64,000 nucleotides of DNA from Aneurinibacillus tyrosinisolvens (GTDB lineage Bacteria; Bacillota; Bacilli; Aneurinibacillales; Aneurinibacillaceae): assembly GCF_001015055.1 (NCBI RefSeq), contig NZ_BBWZ01000002.1, forward strand, positions 124,001-188,000, read 5' to 3'. How positions within the stretch are numbered: the first letter of the stretch is position 1; the number at the start of each line of letters is the position of its first letter. Both the position numbers and the translations under genes were made by a program. The notes below the pieces were generated by a model. It ran no database searches, had not been told where the DNA came from, and saw only the letters and a program-made list of their open reading frames with translations. Of this stretch, positions 21,595 through 31,627 are shown in pieces.

Positions 21595-21607
21595 AAGGGG
21601 TGATAGT

Positions 21608-22024
21608 ATGTTAGGTTTTGCTAAAGGAATGGCTTACACATTTAAACAGATGACCAAGAAAAAGGCCACACATATGTATCCGGATCAGGAGATGATCTGG
21701 CCGGAACGTTTCCGGGGCATTCAGCACTTCGCTCCGGATAAATGTATCGTATGTAACCAGTGCGCCCGTATCTGCCCGACAGGCTGTATTAACCTCATCG
21801 GGAAGAAAAGCGAAGACCCGAACAAAAAAGGAAAGATCATCGACACATACGACATTAACTTCGAGATTTGCATTCTATGCGATCTCTGTACAGAAGTATG
21901 CCCGACAGAAGCGATCGTTATGACAACGAATTTCGAGCTTGCCGCCTACAGCCGGGATGAACTGTTCAAAGACATGAAATGGCTTGATGATAATAACACG
22001 AACGTACGGGGAGGGAACGCCTAA
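21608..22024 (+). CDS. nuoI: NADH-quinone oxidoreductase subunit I
   Basis: The ferredoxin-like subunit with two 4Fe-4S clusters (N6a, N6b), 138 residues. Both ligand sets are complete: CIVCNQCARICP near residue 50 and CILCDLCTEVCP near 90. Start ATG after gaaggggtga. With NuoB it is the electron wire to quinone; in this operon it is also the likely entry point for electrons, as NuoEFG are absent. Confidence 0.96.
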   Translation: MLGFAKGMAYTFKQMTKKKATHMYPDQEMIWPERFRGIQHFAPDKCIVCNQCARICPTGCINLIGKKSEDPNKKGKIIDTYDINFEICILCDLCTEVCPTEAIVMTTNFELAAYSRDELFKDMKWLDDNNTNVRGGNA

Positions 22025-22531
22025 ATGACCGGGCAGTTTATCGCTTTCTTTGTTCTTTCCCTCCTGGCCATCGGTGGAGCGGTCTTCATGATCAGCTTCA
22101 CCCGGGTTGTACATATGGTCGTTGCCCTTGCCTTTACGTTCCTTAGTATCGCCGGGCTTTACGTTTTGCTTGAGGCCGAGTTTGTCGGAATGACCCAGAT
22201 TCTCGTTTATTCCGGTGCGATTTCTATTCTCATGCTGTTTGGAATCATGCTTACACGCCATGATGCATCGGAAACAAAGGAGAGGAAAGGGCCTTTCAAG
22301 TACATTGTTTTTGCCGCCATTGCTGTTTTTTTCGCGCTCGTTTTCTTCGGCATCCAGAGTGTGCAGTGGCCGGAAGAGGCTGCCGATTACTCGAAACAGA
22401 ACAATGTAAAAGAAATCGGGATTCAAATGTTTACAAACTATGTCATTCCGTTTGAACTCGTTTCCGTCCTCCTGCTGGTAGCTCTTGTGGGTGCGATTAT
22501 TCTGGCGAAGAAGGAGGCGGACGACCAATGA
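22025..22531 (+). CDS. nuoJ: NADH-quinone oxidoreductase subunit J
   Basis: Small membrane subunit, 168 residues, five hydrophobic helices, with the conserved glycine/tyrosine pattern around [24 protein letters not shown] near residues 58-80, including the pi-bulge helix. ATG immediately follows the nuoI stop; ggggaggg upstream. Overlaps nuoK by 4 bases. Confidence 0.94.
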   Translation: MTGQFIAFFVLSLLAIGGAVFMISFTRVVHMVVALAFTFLSIAGLYVLLEAEFVGMTQILVYSGAISILMLFGIMLTRHDASETKERKGPFKYIVFAAIAVFFALVFFGIQSVQWPEEAADYSKQNNVKEIGIQMFTNYVIPFELVSVLLLVALVGAIILAKKEADDQ

Positions 22532-22839
22532 GTGTACCGATTACGTCTTACCTGCTGGTCGGACTGATCCTTTTCTGCGTCGGGCTTTACGGCGCGTTAA
22601 CGAAGAGGAATGCGGTCGTAGTGTTGTTGTCGATTGAGCTTATGCTCAACGCGGTGAATATTAATCTTGTTGCGTTTGCGAAATACGGTATGTTTGCCAA
22701 TATCTCAGGGCAGATTTTCTCCCTGTTTACGATTACAGTGGCAGCTGCAGAAGCGGCCGTAGGGCTAGCCATTCTCATCTCCCTCTACCGCAACCGCAAT
22801 ACGGTAAATGTTGATGAGATGGACTTAATGAAGCGATAG
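22528..22839 (+). CDS. nuoK: NADH-quinone oxidoreductase subunit K
   Basis: Three-helix membrane subunit, 103 residues, usual length. The proton-path glutamates are in the helices around [14 protein letters not shown] and [13 protein letters not shown]. Start overlaps nuoJ (atga). Confidence 0.96.
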   Translation: MSVPITSYLLVGLILFCVGLYGALTKRNAVVVLLSIELMLNAVNINLVAFAKYGMFANISGQIFSLFTITVAAAEAAVGLAILISLYRNRNTVNVDEMDLMKR

Positions 22840-22863
22840 AATGGAAAAAGGACTGGTGACTCA

Positions 22864-24750
22864 ATGGAAATGTTAGCAAATGCCTGGCTTGTACCGCTCT
22901 TTCCGCTCCTTGCTTTCGTACTGCTCCTAGCCTTCGGACGCCAGATGAAAGAAGCATCCGCGTATGTGGGAATTGCTGCGACACTCGCTTCTTTTATTGT
23001 TGCACTCCTTGTTTTCTTTGAGCGGTTTGCCAAGGGAGCTGAAGATTATATCAACATTGATTTCCACTGGTTAACCCTGGCCGGTCATAAAATTATGATG
23101 GGCTATGAAGTAACCCAGTTGAACGCAATGATGCTCGTGATTGTTACGTTTGTCAGCATGCTGGTAAACATTTATTCTAAAGGCTACATGCACGGAGACG
23201 AACGCTTTTCCGTGTTCTATCAATATCTTGCACTTTTTACTTTCTCTATGCTTGGTGTTGTTCTTTCGCCGAACATTCTTCAATTGTACATATTCTGGGA
23301 GCTCGTAGGGGTTTGCTCCTTCCTCCTCGTCGGCTTTTACTACTTTAAGCCGGAAGCGAAGGCGGCCGCCAAGAAGGCTTTTATCGTAACCCGGATCGGG
23401 GACGTTGGCCTTTTTATCGGAATTGCCCTTATCTTCTGGTGGTTCAGAAGCTTTAATTACAGCGATATTTTCAACGCTGTTCATTCAGGAACGGTAGAAG
23501 GCTGGAAGATTACCCTCGTCGGCATCCTCGTGTTTATCGGCGCGGTCGGTAAATCCGGTCAGTTCCCGCTGCATACGTGGCTGCCGGATGCCATGGAAGG
23601 CCCGACACCGGTCAGTGCGTTAATCCACGCCGCAACGATGGTTGCAGCCGGTGTCTACCTCGTGGCGCGGATGTACGACCTGTACCTTGCTTCTCCGGTT
23701 GCGACCGATGTTGTCGCGTACGTCGGGGGCTTTACGGCGATTTTCGCGGCTTCGATCGGTTTAACACAGCGCGACATTAAACGCGTGCTCGCGTATTCAA
23801 CCGTCAGCCAGCTCGGTTACATGATGCTTGCCCTTGGTGCGGCCAGTGCGGCCGGCTATGTCGCCGGTACGTTCCACCTGATGACGCACGCATTCTTCAA
23901 AGCATTGCTCTTCCTCGGTGCCGGCAGCGTGATTCACGCGGTACACACCCAGGACATTTTCGAGATGGGCGGCCTGTGGAAGAAGATGCGCATTACTGGC
24001 GCCGTATTCTTAATCGGCTGTCTTGCCATTGCCGGTATCTTCCCGTTTGCGGGCTTCTGGTCGAAGGAAGAAATCCTGACGGCGACCCTTGCATCCGGGC
24101 GGTACGACCTATTTGCGGCTGGAGTAATCGCCGCGTTCTTTACCGCTTTCTATATGTTCCGCCTGTTCTTCCTAACGTTTACGGGAGAGGACAAATCCGG
24201 CGGACATGCGCACGAGTCTCCGGGCGTGATGACGTTCCCGATGATTCTGCTGGCCATTCTTGCCGTTGTGGCTGGCTTTATCAATACACCATGGGCCCCG
24301 GTACTCGGCTCCTGGTTAACGAATGACTTTACCGCTTTCCATGTGGAAGGGCACGAGGAGCACGGCGGCCCAATTTGGGTAACGATTCTGGCGCTCGCCG
24401 TATCGCTCGCGGGAATTTTCCTCGCGTGGACGATGTACGGCAAACGTTCCGCCTCTTCCCAGGGAATCGGCGGCCCGCTGTACCGTCTGTCCTTCAACAA
24501 ATATTACATTGATGAGATTTACGATACGGTATTTGTTCGTCCGCTGGCGGCGATCGGGAAATTCCTGAACCTGGTGGATATTTATATCATTGATGGCCTT
24601 GTGCGCGTGGTCGCTGCGTTTACGCGCGGAGTCGGCAAGACGGGTTCACGCGTACAGAACGGTCAGGTGCAAACATACGGAGCGGTCGCCTTCGTCGGCC
24701 TCGTTCTCTTGATTGCGGGTCTGACTTTTGCAGGGGGGTATTTCGGATAA
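22864..24750 (+). CDS. nuoL: NADH-quinone oxidoreductase subunit L
   Basis: The distal antiporter-like proton-pumping subunit, 628 residues. Key features are the glutamate in FWELVGVCSFLLVGF, the lysine in VGKSGQFPLHTWLPDAMEGPTPVSALIHAATM, and the long C-terminal part that in known structures becomes the lateral helix. Its stop overlaps nuoM start by one base. Confidence 0.97.
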   Translation: MEMLANAWLVPLFPLLAFVLLLAFGRQMKEASAYVGIAATLASFIVALLVFFERFAKGAEDYINIDFHWLTLAGHKIMMGYEVTQLNAMMLVIVTFVSMLVNIYSKGYMHGDERFSVFYQYLALFTFSMLGVVLSPNILQLYIFWELVGVCSFLLVGFYYFKPEAKAAAKKAFIVTRIGDVGLFIGIALIFWWFRSFNYSDIFNAVHSGTVEGWKITLVGILVFIGAVGKSGQFPLHTWLPDAMEGPTPVSALIHAATMVAAGVYLVARMYDLYLASPVATDVVAYVGGFTAIFAASIGLTQRDIKRVLAYSTVSQLGYMMLALGAASAAGYVAGTFHLMTHAFFKALLFLGAGSVIHAVHTQDIFEMGGLWKKMRITGAVFLIGCLAIAGIFPFAGFWSKEEILTATLASGRYDLFAAGVIAAFFTAFYMFRLFFLTFTGEDKSGGHAHESPGVMTFPMILLAILAVVAGFINTPWAPVLGSWLTNDFTAFHVEGHEEHGGPIWVTILALAVSLAGIFLAWTMYGKRSASSQGIGGPLYRLSFNKYYIDEIYDTVFVRPLAAIGKFLNLVDIYIIDGLVRVVAAFTRGVGKTGSRVQNGQVQTYGAVAFVGLVLLIAGLTFAGGYFG

Positions 24751-26249
24751 TGGCGAATTATTTTCTTACCATCTTAACGTTCTCACCGCTTCTCGGTGTG
24801 CTGCTGCTCGCCTTCGTTCCGAAAACCAGGGCAGGTACAATTAAAGCGATTGGGATTCTCGCGACGCTCATTCCGCTCGTCCTTGCCGTGATGCTCTATG
24901 TGAATTTCGACCAGGCAGCCAAAGGGCTTCAGCTCGTCCAGCAGTCAAACTGGATTAACATTCCGGTAGGTCAGGATGCGCTCCACATTAAATATGAGAT
25001 GGGCGTGGACGGCCTTTCGATGCCGCTTGTTGTGCTGACGGCTGTTATCGGCACGATGGCTGCCATTGCCGCGTTAACGATTAACAAGCGCTGGAAAGAG
25101 TTTTACATCCTGTTCTTAATTATAGAGATGGGGATGTTCGGTGTATTTACCGCGCTCAACCTGTTCCAGTTCTTCGTGTTCTTTGAATTTACGATTATCC
25201 CAATGTTTTTCATGTTCGGCATCTGGGGCTATCAGGACCGCGAAAAAGCGGCGATGAAGTTCCTCCTTTACAACGGCGTCGGTTCGGCGATTATGCTCAT
25301 CGTGTTTGTAGCCCTGTTCATGAATACATTAACGATTAATATGGAGGAAATCCGGCAAGCACTGACCAACCCAATGTCTCCATTTAATGTGGATGAAGGG
25401 CTGCGCTTTGGATTGTTCCTCGCGCTGTTGATTGCTTTTGCGATTAAAATTCCGGTTGTGCCTTTCCACACGTGGATGCTCAAGGCGTACGAGGAAGGCC
25501 ACCCTGCAGTTATTATGATTTCATCCGGTGTTCTCATTAAAATCGGGGGCTATGGCCTCATCCGGATGAACGCCGCCTTCTTCCCGCAGTGGATGGACCA
25601 GATGGCAACGTTCATCGCCATTCTCGGTGTCATTAACATACTATACGGAGCGGTGCTCGCCCTTGCGCAAGATGATCTCAAGCTTGTGCTCGCATATTCG
25701 AGCGTGAGCCATATGGGAATTGTGCTTCTCGGCCTGGCCGCGATGAATGCAGAAGGCTTCCAGGGTGCGATTTTCCAGATGGTATCCCATGGACTAATTG
25801 CGGCGCTCATGTTCTATATGGTTTCGATTGTGCATGAACGAACAGACACGACGAACATCAGCGAGCTGGGCGGCCTGGCCAAGTCGATGCCGGTGATCAG
25901 CGGCGTGCTGCTCACAGCGATGATGGCGTCTGTCGGCCTGCCGGGAATGTCCGGCTTCATCAGTGAATTCCTTGCGTTTCTCGGCCTGTTCGGCACAAGG
26001 CCGGCCATTGCGGCTGTAGGTGCGCTCGGCATTATCCTGACCGCGGTTTATTTATTACGTGCCGTTCTCGGCACAACGTTTGGCCCGATTCAAGCAAAAT
26101 ACGAATCGCTTTCCGATGCGCGGGCATTTGAAGTGGTTCCGATGGTTGTCCTGCTCAGCCTGGTCATCCTCATCGGCGTATATCCTGCCGTGCTGAGTGA
26201 ACCGCTGCAGGCAACGCTGCAAAATATCGTGCCAAGGATAGGAGGGTAA
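24750..26249 (+). CDS. nuoM: NADH-quinone oxidoreductase subunit M
   Basis: Second antiporter-like proton-pumping subunit, 499 residues, about 14 hydrophobic helices. The conserved glutamate is in FFEFTIIPMFFMFGIWG and the lysine in IKIPVVPFHTWMLKAYEEGHPAV. nuoN follows after 4 bases. Confidence 0.97.
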   Translation: MANYFLTILTFSPLLGVLLLAFVPKTRAGTIKAIGILATLIPLVLAVMLYVNFDQAAKGLQLVQQSNWINIPVGQDALHIKYEMGVDGLSMPLVVLTAVIGTMAAIAALTINKRWKEFYILFLIIEMGMFGVFTALNLFQFFVFFEFTIIPMFFMFGIWGYQDREKAAMKFLLYNGVGSAIMLIVFVALFMNTLTINMEEIRQALTNPMSPFNVDEGLRFGLFLALLIAFAIKIPVVPFHTWMLKAYEEGHPAVIMISSGVLIKIGGYGLIRMNAAFFPQWMDQMATFIAILGVINILYGAVLALAQDDLKLVLAYSSVSHMGIVLLGLAAMNAEGFQGAIFQMVSHGLIAALMFYMVSIVHERTDTTNISELGGLAKSMPVISGVLLTAMMASVGLPGMSGFISEFLAFLGLFGTRPAIAAVGALGIILTAVYLLRAVLGTTFGPIQAKYESLSDARAFEVVPMVVLLSLVILIGVYPAVLSEPLQATLQNIVPRIGG

Positions 26250-26253
26250 ACCG

Positions 26254-27807
26254 ATGAATGGTGCCAGCAAGTGGGGAAACCTGGCCAATTTTGACTGGTC
26301 GGTCATGACCCCCGAATTTACCATACTAGGTGTTGCCACACTCCTTTCGCTGCTCGATCTTGTGTTTTCGAAGAAAACGGATCGACGCATTCTGGCATGG
26401 ATTGGTCTTCTCGGCATTATTGTCGCAGGATACTTCGTGGTACGAAACACCGGCAAAGATGTCGTCTCGATTATGAATGATATGTACCGCCTGGATTCGT
26501 TTGCGAATGGGTTTAAGCTCATCTTCCTGAGCGGTGTAGCCCTGGTGTTCCTTATCTCCATCAACTATGTGGATGAGCAGAAGAACATCCTTTATTCCGG
26601 CGAGTACTACTACCTTATATTAACCGCCCTGCTCGGGGCGATGATTATGGCTTCTTCCGCGGATTTAATTACGCTGTTTGTCGGGCTTGAGCTGCTGTCT
26701 ATCTCATCCTACATCCTGGTCGGAACGAGGAAGAACCATATTCAATCGAACGAGTCTTCGTTTAAGTACGTTGTATCCGGCGGAATCGCGACGGCGATTA
26801 CGCTGTACGGAATGTCGTTTATTTACGGCTTGACGGGTTCCACCAATCTGTACGTCATCGCGGAACGCTTGACTGCTGCGTACCAGAGCGGCTTCAGCTA
26901 TCTTGTTCTGCTCGCGTTTTTCCTTGTGCTGGTCGGCCTGGCGTTCAAAATCTCCGCCGTTCCGTACCACATGTGGGCGCCGGATGTGTACCAGGGAGCA
27001 CCAACGCCGATTACCGCGTTTCTGTCCGTCGTTTCTAAAGCAGCCGGGTTTGCGATCATCCTGCGCATCTTCCTCGTTGCGTTCGGCGGCCTGTTCGAAA
27101 TGGGGGCAGCCAACCAGCCGGTATCGGTTCTGCTTGATAAGCTTTCGCTGTACATTGGCATTGTCGCCGCGGCTTCGATGATTATCGGAAACACGATGGC
27201 GCTGCGCCAGGTGAACATCAAGCGGATGATGGCGTACTCGGGGATTGCGCAGGCCGGATACCTGCTCGTGCCTTTTGCTACGTTCACGCTGCTCATGTAT
27301 GAACAGACGATTTTCTATTTTGTCGCCTACCTGCTCGCCAACATGGGGATTTTCGCGATTATTATGATTGTGAACCGCGATCAGAATACAGAGGACGTGA
27401 AGTCGTTTGCAGGCCTGTACCACCGGGCGCCGTGGATAGCACTGGCGATGACGTTCTTCGTCCTCTCCCTTGCAGGAATTCCAGTAACCGCCGGGTTCTT
27501 CGGGAAGTTCTACATCTTTATCAGTTCGGTCGCGCACCACAATTACTGGCTCGCCGGCATTATGATGGCGACGAGCGTTGTATCATACTATTATTATTTT
27601 GGCGTCATTCGCCAGATGTATATGCGCCCGGGAAAAACGGAAGCACGGCTTAAGGTGCCGGTATCGATTGCGGTTGTCGTTCTCATTGCCGTGGTCGGCA
27701 CGATTGCGGCGGGCATTATGCCGGATCTTGTGATGAACTATATTCACAGCCACTTCCCGTTCCAGCAAATGCTGCAGCCTGGACCGCAGCAAGCCGCACC
27801 GCAATAA
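26254..27807 (+). CDS. nuoN: NADH-quinone oxidoreductase subunit N
   Basis: Third antiporter-like subunit, 517 residues. Conserved parts are LFVGLELLSISSYILVG, FKISAVPYHMWAPDVYQGAPTPITAFLSVVSKAAGF and KRMMAYSGIAQAGY. It ends in a Pro/Gln-rich tail (LQPGPQQAAPQ). Last gene of the operon; a long hairpin terminator follows. Start ATG after ggaggg. Confidence 0.97.
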   Translation: MNGASKWGNLANFDWSVMTPEFTILGVATLLSLLDLVFSKKTDRRILAWIGLLGIIVAGYFVVRNTGKDVVSIMNDMYRLDSFANGFKLIFLSGVALVFLISINYVDEQKNILYSGEYYYLILTALLGAMIMASSADLITLFVGLELLSISSYILVGTRKNHIQSNESSFKYVVSGGIATAITLYGMSFIYGLTGSTNLYVIAERLTAAYQSGFSYLVLLAFFLVLVGLAFKISAVPYHMWAPDVYQGAPTPITAFLSVVSKAAGFAIILRIFLVAFGGLFEMGAANQPVSVLLDKLSLYIGIVAAASMIIGNTMALRQVNIKRMMAYSGIAQAGYLLVPFATFTLLMYEQTIFYFVAYLLANMGIFAIIMIVNRDQNTEDVKSFAGLYHRAPWIALAMTFFVLSLAGIPVTAGFFGKFYIFISSVAHHNYWLAGIMMATSVVSYYYYFGVIRQMYMRPGKTEARLKVPVSIAVVVLIAVVGTIAAGIMPDLVMNYIHSHFPFQQMLQPGPQQAAPQ

Positions 27808-27812
27808 ATAAC

Positions 27813-27872
27813 AGAGGAATGCCCCGGATTCGCTTATGTGGTAAAATAGCGGGTGGGGCGCTCCTCTTTTTT
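27813..27872 (+). terminator. Terminator of the nuo operon
   Basis: agaggaatgcccc (27813-27825) pairs with ggggcgctcctct (27855-27867) apart from an internal mismatch pair, followed by T6. The loop contains gtggtaaaat, which could hold the -10 region of the next gene. Confidence 0.85.
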
Positions 27873-27925
27873 GCGTTTCAGGGGTGCAGGCAAACATAAT
27901 ATATTAGTAAGGAAGTGACTATACA

Positions 27926-28147
27926 ATGGCAATGGCAGGCGCAATTAATATCGTGCTTTCCCTTATTTTTATCGCGCTCAGCTTCTGGACGCTGCAGACG
28001 TTCCGCTTCGACTTGTTTCTTAGCAACCCGAAAGGCCCGCAGGCGAAGCTATTGCAAATCTTCCTGTCCATCGTAATCGGGCACTCAGTTTCCACCTTCT
28101 TCTCCGATTATTTCGGGTGGACGCGGATGCTCCAGGGATTTTTCTAA
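27926..28147 (+). CDS. DUF1146 small membrane protein (YwzB-like)
   Basis: A 73-residue protein with two hydrophobic segments (about 6-22 and 44-60) and the family phrase FDLFLSNPKGPQAKLLQIFLSIVIGH. In Bacillus the homologue ywzB also sits between the atp/nuo block and ywmB-murAA. Function unknown. Start ATG after aaggaagtg. Confidence 0.85.
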   Translation: MAMAGAINIVLSLIFIALSFWTLQTFRFDLFLSNPKGPQAKLLQIFLSIVIGHSVSTFFSDYFGWTRMLQGFF

Positions 28148-28226
28148 TTGGCGCATCGAATAGTATAACTCACCCTTATCTCGTGCAAACTGAGTAGTAA
28201 AAAAGATGCGCGGGAGAGGGTACAAA

Positions 28227-29018
28227 ATGAATAAAAAAATCAATCTTACCAATACACTGTCTTTTGTGATGATTTTAATCATGTTATCCGGTTATATGCT
28301 GTATGGGCGAACCGCCGCAGCGGAGAACAGAAACGAACAGCAGCTGCAGCAATCCTTCGACGACCTCCGATCATTAACGGACGCGGTAAAGACGACCGGT
28401 GCAAATGTAACAGAGGTGCAATTTCGCATGAAATGGAGTGATATGCGCTTTAAAAGCATGGAAGAAGCCGAAGCGTTTCGTTCACAATTGGCGAAAAAAG
28501 TCGGAATTGCCAGCTGGGACGAAGCGAGCCAGCCGTCTGTCCAAATCTACCAGGGCCACGGCAAAATGAGTGTGGGAGCGGACGTAGAAGCATACGTAAG
28601 CCTTTCCCCCTCCGCAAGCAAAAATGAGGCGAGAATGGGTTTATCATTACAAATTCGAGGTAAAGAATACCAGGTGAATTCCATGGCAACTATGACCGAA
28701 GACGTGCTGCGAATTGTCGGAAATAGGACTGATTTACCGCAAATTAGCTCTTGTGCCAAAGGATTTTTTAATGGTAAACTGGAAAATGACTTGCAAAAGC
28801 AGAAAATCGGTCAGGTTCTGGCACGATTCGACGCAAAGGTTGTCGAGAAGCTGGAAGAAAAAATGGTTTTGAGCTATTCAGCCTATTCACCCCTACTCAG
28901 TACTAAAATCACTACGGACCATAAAGCAATGAATCTGCAGATTGCAACTCACACAAATACAATTAAGCATCAAACAACATTAACACTAGGAACACCAATT
29001 ATTACAACGGAATATTAG
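28227..29018 (+). CDS. YwmB-family secreted or membrane-anchored protein
   Basis: A 263-residue protein with an N-terminal signal/anchor ([26 protein letters not shown], split here by its hydrophobic core at ~10-26) and an alpha/beta domain. YwmB proteins adopt a TATA-binding-protein-like fold and belong to the conserved ywzB-ywmB-murA-spoIID neighbourhood of spore formers; the role is not established. I chose ATG 28227 after gggagaggg; the ATG at 28206 lies upstream of that site. Confidence 0.82.
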   Translation: MNKKINLTNTLSFVMILIMLSGYMLYGRTAAAENRNEQQLQQSFDDLRSLTDAVKTTGANVTEVQFRMKWSDMRFKSMEEAEAFRSQLAKKVGIASWDEASQPSVQIYQGHGKMSVGADVEAYVSLSPSASKNEARMGLSLQIRGKEYQVNSMATMTEDVLRIVGNRTDLPQISSCAKGFFNGKLENDLQKQKIGQVLARFDAKVVEKLEEKMVLSYSAYSPLLSTKITTDHKAMNLQIATHTNTIKHQTTLTLGTPIITTEY

Positions 29019-29040
29019 CAGGACGCGGGGGGAACGTGAC

Positions 29041-30384
29041 GTGGATAAAATAATCGTTCGCGGTGGACAACGTCTATCGGGAAAAGTTAGGGTACATGGA
29101 GCAAAAAATGCAGTATTGCCAATCATCGCAGCATCAATTCTGGCGGAAGACGGTGCGAGCACCATTCATGAAGTACCTGGGTTGGACGATGTTTTTACAA
29201 TCAGCGAAGTCATGAAAGCATTGAATGTCGACATACAATACAACCAAGAATCCGAAATACTAACGGTCAACGCACAAAAACTATCGGCAGTCGAGGCACC
29301 TTATGAATGGGTACGCAAAATGCGTGCGTCTTTTCTTGTGATGGGACCTCTTCTTGCGCGCAAAGGAAAGGCGAAAATCCCGCTTCCAGGCGGATGCGCC
29401 ATCGGAACGCGCGGAATTGATCAGCACTTAAAAGGCTTTGAGGCAATGGGTGCTAAAGTCGAAATTGGCCAGGGTTACATTGATGCCCGCGTTGAAGGCC
29501 GCTTAAAGGGGACGAAAATTTACCTCGATATCCCAAGCGTAGGCGCAACGGAAAACATTATGATGGCGGCCACCATGGCCGAAGGAACAACAACCATCGA
29601 GAATGTGGCGCAGGAGCCGGAAATCGTAGACCTTGCGAACTATTTGAATGCAATGGGCGCACGCGTGCGCGGAGCAGGAACAGGAACGATCCGCATTGAG
29701 GGAGTCAACCGTCTGACAGGGGCGGTGCATAATGTCATTCCGGATCGGATTGAAGCGGGTACGTTTATGGTTGCCGCAGCCATTACGCGGGGCGACATCA
29801 TTATCGAAAACGCCATTATCGACCATTTAAAGCCAGTTGTCGCGAAGCTTCGCGAAATGGGCGTATCGATTGAAGAAGTGGATGACGGCGTGCGCGTATA
29901 CGCGGAGAAGGAATTGAAGTGCGTGGACGTAAAAACACTGCCGCACCCGGGATTCCCGACGGACATGCAGTCACAGTTTATGGCCATGATGCTGTCTGCC
30001 GCGGGTACAAGCCTGATTACTGAAACGGTATTCGAAAACCGCTTTATGCATGTGGACGAGTTTAAGCGGATGGGCGCAAAAATCAAAATCGACGGACGCA
30101 CTTCCATTGTAGAAGGCGGCGTCCGCCTGACCGGAGCGAAAGTGAAAGCGACGGACCTGCGTGCAGGCGCGGCTTTAATCCTCGCCGGTCTTATCTCGGA
30201 AGGTGAAACGGAAGTGACCGAGCTTCACCATGTAGACCGCGGATACGTGGACATCGTTTCCAAGCTGAAAGCACTCGGAGCTGACATTGAGCGTTATAAT
30301 ACGCCGGTCGTGCAGCTTGTCAGAGACGATGCCCAGGAAGAGGGTATGGCACAGGTGGCTGCCACACGCGTTTCGCTCGCATAA
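29041..30384 (+). CDS. murA: UDP-N-acetylglucosamine 1-carboxyvinyltransferase
   Basis: First committed step of peptidoglycan synthesis: transfers enolpyruvate from PEP to UDP-GlcNAc. The 447-residue protein has the PEP/fosfomycin-reactive cysteine at C119 in [11 protein letters not shown], the UDP-GlcNAc residues KN in GAKNAVLPI near 22, and [10 protein letters not shown] and RGYVDIV further on. It starts with GTG at 29041. The position next to spoIID matches the essential MurAA gene of Bacillus. A strong terminator follows. Confidence 0.97.
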   Translation: MDKIIVRGGQRLSGKVRVHGAKNAVLPIIAASILAEDGASTIHEVPGLDDVFTISEVMKALNVDIQYNQESEILTVNAQKLSAVEAPYEWVRKMRASFLVMGPLLARKGKAKIPLPGGCAIGTRGIDQHLKGFEAMGAKVEIGQGYIDARVEGRLKGTKIYLDIPSVGATENIMMAATMAEGTTTIENVAQEPEIVDLANYLNAMGARVRGAGTGTIRIEGVNRLTGAVHNVIPDRIEAGTFMVAAAITRGDIIIENAIIDHLKPVVAKLREMGVSIEEVDDGVRVYAEKELKCVDVKTLPHPGFPTDMQSQFMAMMLSAAGTSLITETVFENRFMHVDEFKRMGAKIKIDGRTSIVEGGVRLTGAKVKATDLRAGAALILAGLISEGETEVTELHHVDRGYVDIVSKLKALGADIERYNTPVVQLVRDDAQEEGMAQVAATRVSLA

Positions 30385-30410
30385 TCAGCGAACTTTATAA
30401 GAAAAGTACA

Positions 30411-30450
30411 AGAGCCCTGCCGGGAATGAACGCCGGCAGGGCTCTTTTTT
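30411..30450 (+). terminator. Terminator after murA
   Basis: Perfect 13-bp stem agagccctgccgg (30411-30423) with ccggcagggctct (30433-30445), then T5. Confidence 0.93.
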
Positions 30451-30478
30451 ATCGAGTAAAAAAGTGTATATTGCTTCA
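30449..30478 (+). repeat. Copy 1 of a short intergenic repeat (tatcg...aaagtatatattgctt)
   Basis: ttatcgagtaaaaaagtgta followed by tattgctt. It matches 58691-58720 and 63041-63070. All three copies begin in or just after a T run. Function unknown. Confidence 0.6.
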
Positions 30479-30484
30479 GTCCAC

Positions 30485-30516
30485 ACAGTCCCCCCTTCCT
30501 CGCGGAAGGGAAAGGC
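30485..30516 (-). repeat. 32-bp fragment of the dispersed element, exact inverted match to 31650-31681
   Basis: The reverse complement of 30485-30516 is identical over all 32 bases to 31650-31681 (gcctttcccttccgcgagga then aggggggactgt). The two copies flank spoIID in opposite orientation. The fragment contains its own small hairpin ccttcc-gcga-ggaagg. Confidence 0.9.
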
Positions 30517-30610
30517 AAGTGGAATGAACTTTCTTTTTTCTTGTCTATCTCGCCTCCTTCCCGCATATATTTATACAAGAAAGAAGTTGTCCACCCGGAA
30601 GGAGAGAAAC

Positions 30611-31627
30611 ATGAAACAGGTTCTGTCTATCATCGCTGTCGTTGTTGTCATCCTGCTCGCCGTTCCGTCCGCTCTCGTCTACTTCTACTCCGGCCCTTCA
30701 GAATCTCATTTGACAACACCGGCGACTCCCGTACTGTCTTCCGCGCATGCCGATAAAAAAACGGCTGAAAAACAATATACCGTGCGCGTGTTTCGCGTAG
30801 AGACCGGAAAAGTAGACAACGTCCCTCTTGAAAGCTATGTGGCAGGCGTTGTTTCCGGCGAAATGCCGGCCGAGTTCGAGGTGGAAGCCCTTAAGTCACA
30901 GGCGCTCGCAGCCCGTACGTATATCGTTGATAGGCTTGTGAAAAATGATTTTACGGACGTGCCCAAGAATTCTCAAGTAACAGATACAGTGAAGCACCAG
31001 GTGTATCTCGATGATAAACAGCTGCGCGAGCGATGGGGCAGCTCCTACGCATGGAAAATTCAGCGTATCCACCAGGCTATCAGCGAAACGGAAGGAAAGA
31101 TCCTGACGTATGAAGAGAAGCCGATTATGGCGACGTTTTTCTCGACGAGCAACGGATACACGGAAAACTCGGAAGATTACTGGGGACAGAAAATCCCGTA
31201 TTTGCGCAGCGTAGCGGTGCCGTGGGATAAAATATCCCCCCGCTATGAAGAAACGACGACCGTGCCCCTCCAACAGCTGGAGGCGCGGCTGAAGACGAAA
31301 ATCGCAGTGCCTGCGTCCACCAGCGACAAGCAATGGGAGCGCGTGCTTTCACGGACTGCGGGCCAGCGTGTAAAAGAAGTGAAGATCGGGGATCGGACGT
31401 ACACAGGCCGCAAAGTTCGCGAGCTGCTGGATTTGAATTCGTCCCATTTCTCGATGAACCTTGAGAAGAATAAGGTGGTTATTCATACGCGGGGTTACGG
31501 GCATGGAGTGGGCATGAGCCAGTGGGGAGCGAATGGAATGGCGCGGGAAGGGAAGAAGGCGGAGCAGATCGTGACGTATTTCTACACAGGAGTGAAAATC
31601 GAGGATGCAACAAGGTTCCTGGGGTGA
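30611..31627 (+). CDS. spoIID: Stage II sporulation protein D
   Basis: Peptidoglycan lytic transglycosylase that, with SpoIIM and SpoIIP, drives septal thinning and engulfment. The 338-residue protein has an N-terminal membrane anchor (about 5-27) and a SpoIID/LytB domain; the catalytic Glu is E84 in VVSGEMPAEF, followed by ALKSQALAARTYI. The C-terminal GYGHGVGMSQWGANGMA is the family's second signature. I chose ATG 30611 after aaggagag; the open frame upstream to 30464 runs through repeat sequence. The last codons overlap the left arm of a dispersed element, which begins at 31626. Confidence 0.95.
   Translation: MKQVLSIIAVVVVILLAVPSALVYFYSGPSESHLTTPATPVLSSAHADKKTAEKQYTVRVFRVETGKVDNVPLESYVAGVVSGEMPAEFEVEALKSQALAARTYIVDRLVKNDFTDVPKNSQVTDTVKHQVYLDDKQLRERWGSSYAWKIQRIHQAISETEGKILTYEEKPIMATFFSTSNGYTENSEDYWGQKIPYLRSVAVPWDKISPRYEETTTVPLQQLEARLKTKIAVPASTSDKQWERVLSRTAGQRVKEVKIGDRTYTGRKVRELLDLNSSHFSMNLEKNKVVIHTRGYGHGVGMSQWGANGMAREGKKAEQIVTYFYTGVKIEDATRFLG

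Noticed and set aside
30464-30610. Upstream extension of SpoIID
   Set aside because: The extra codons cover repeat sequence, have no ribosome site and do not match the family N-terminus.
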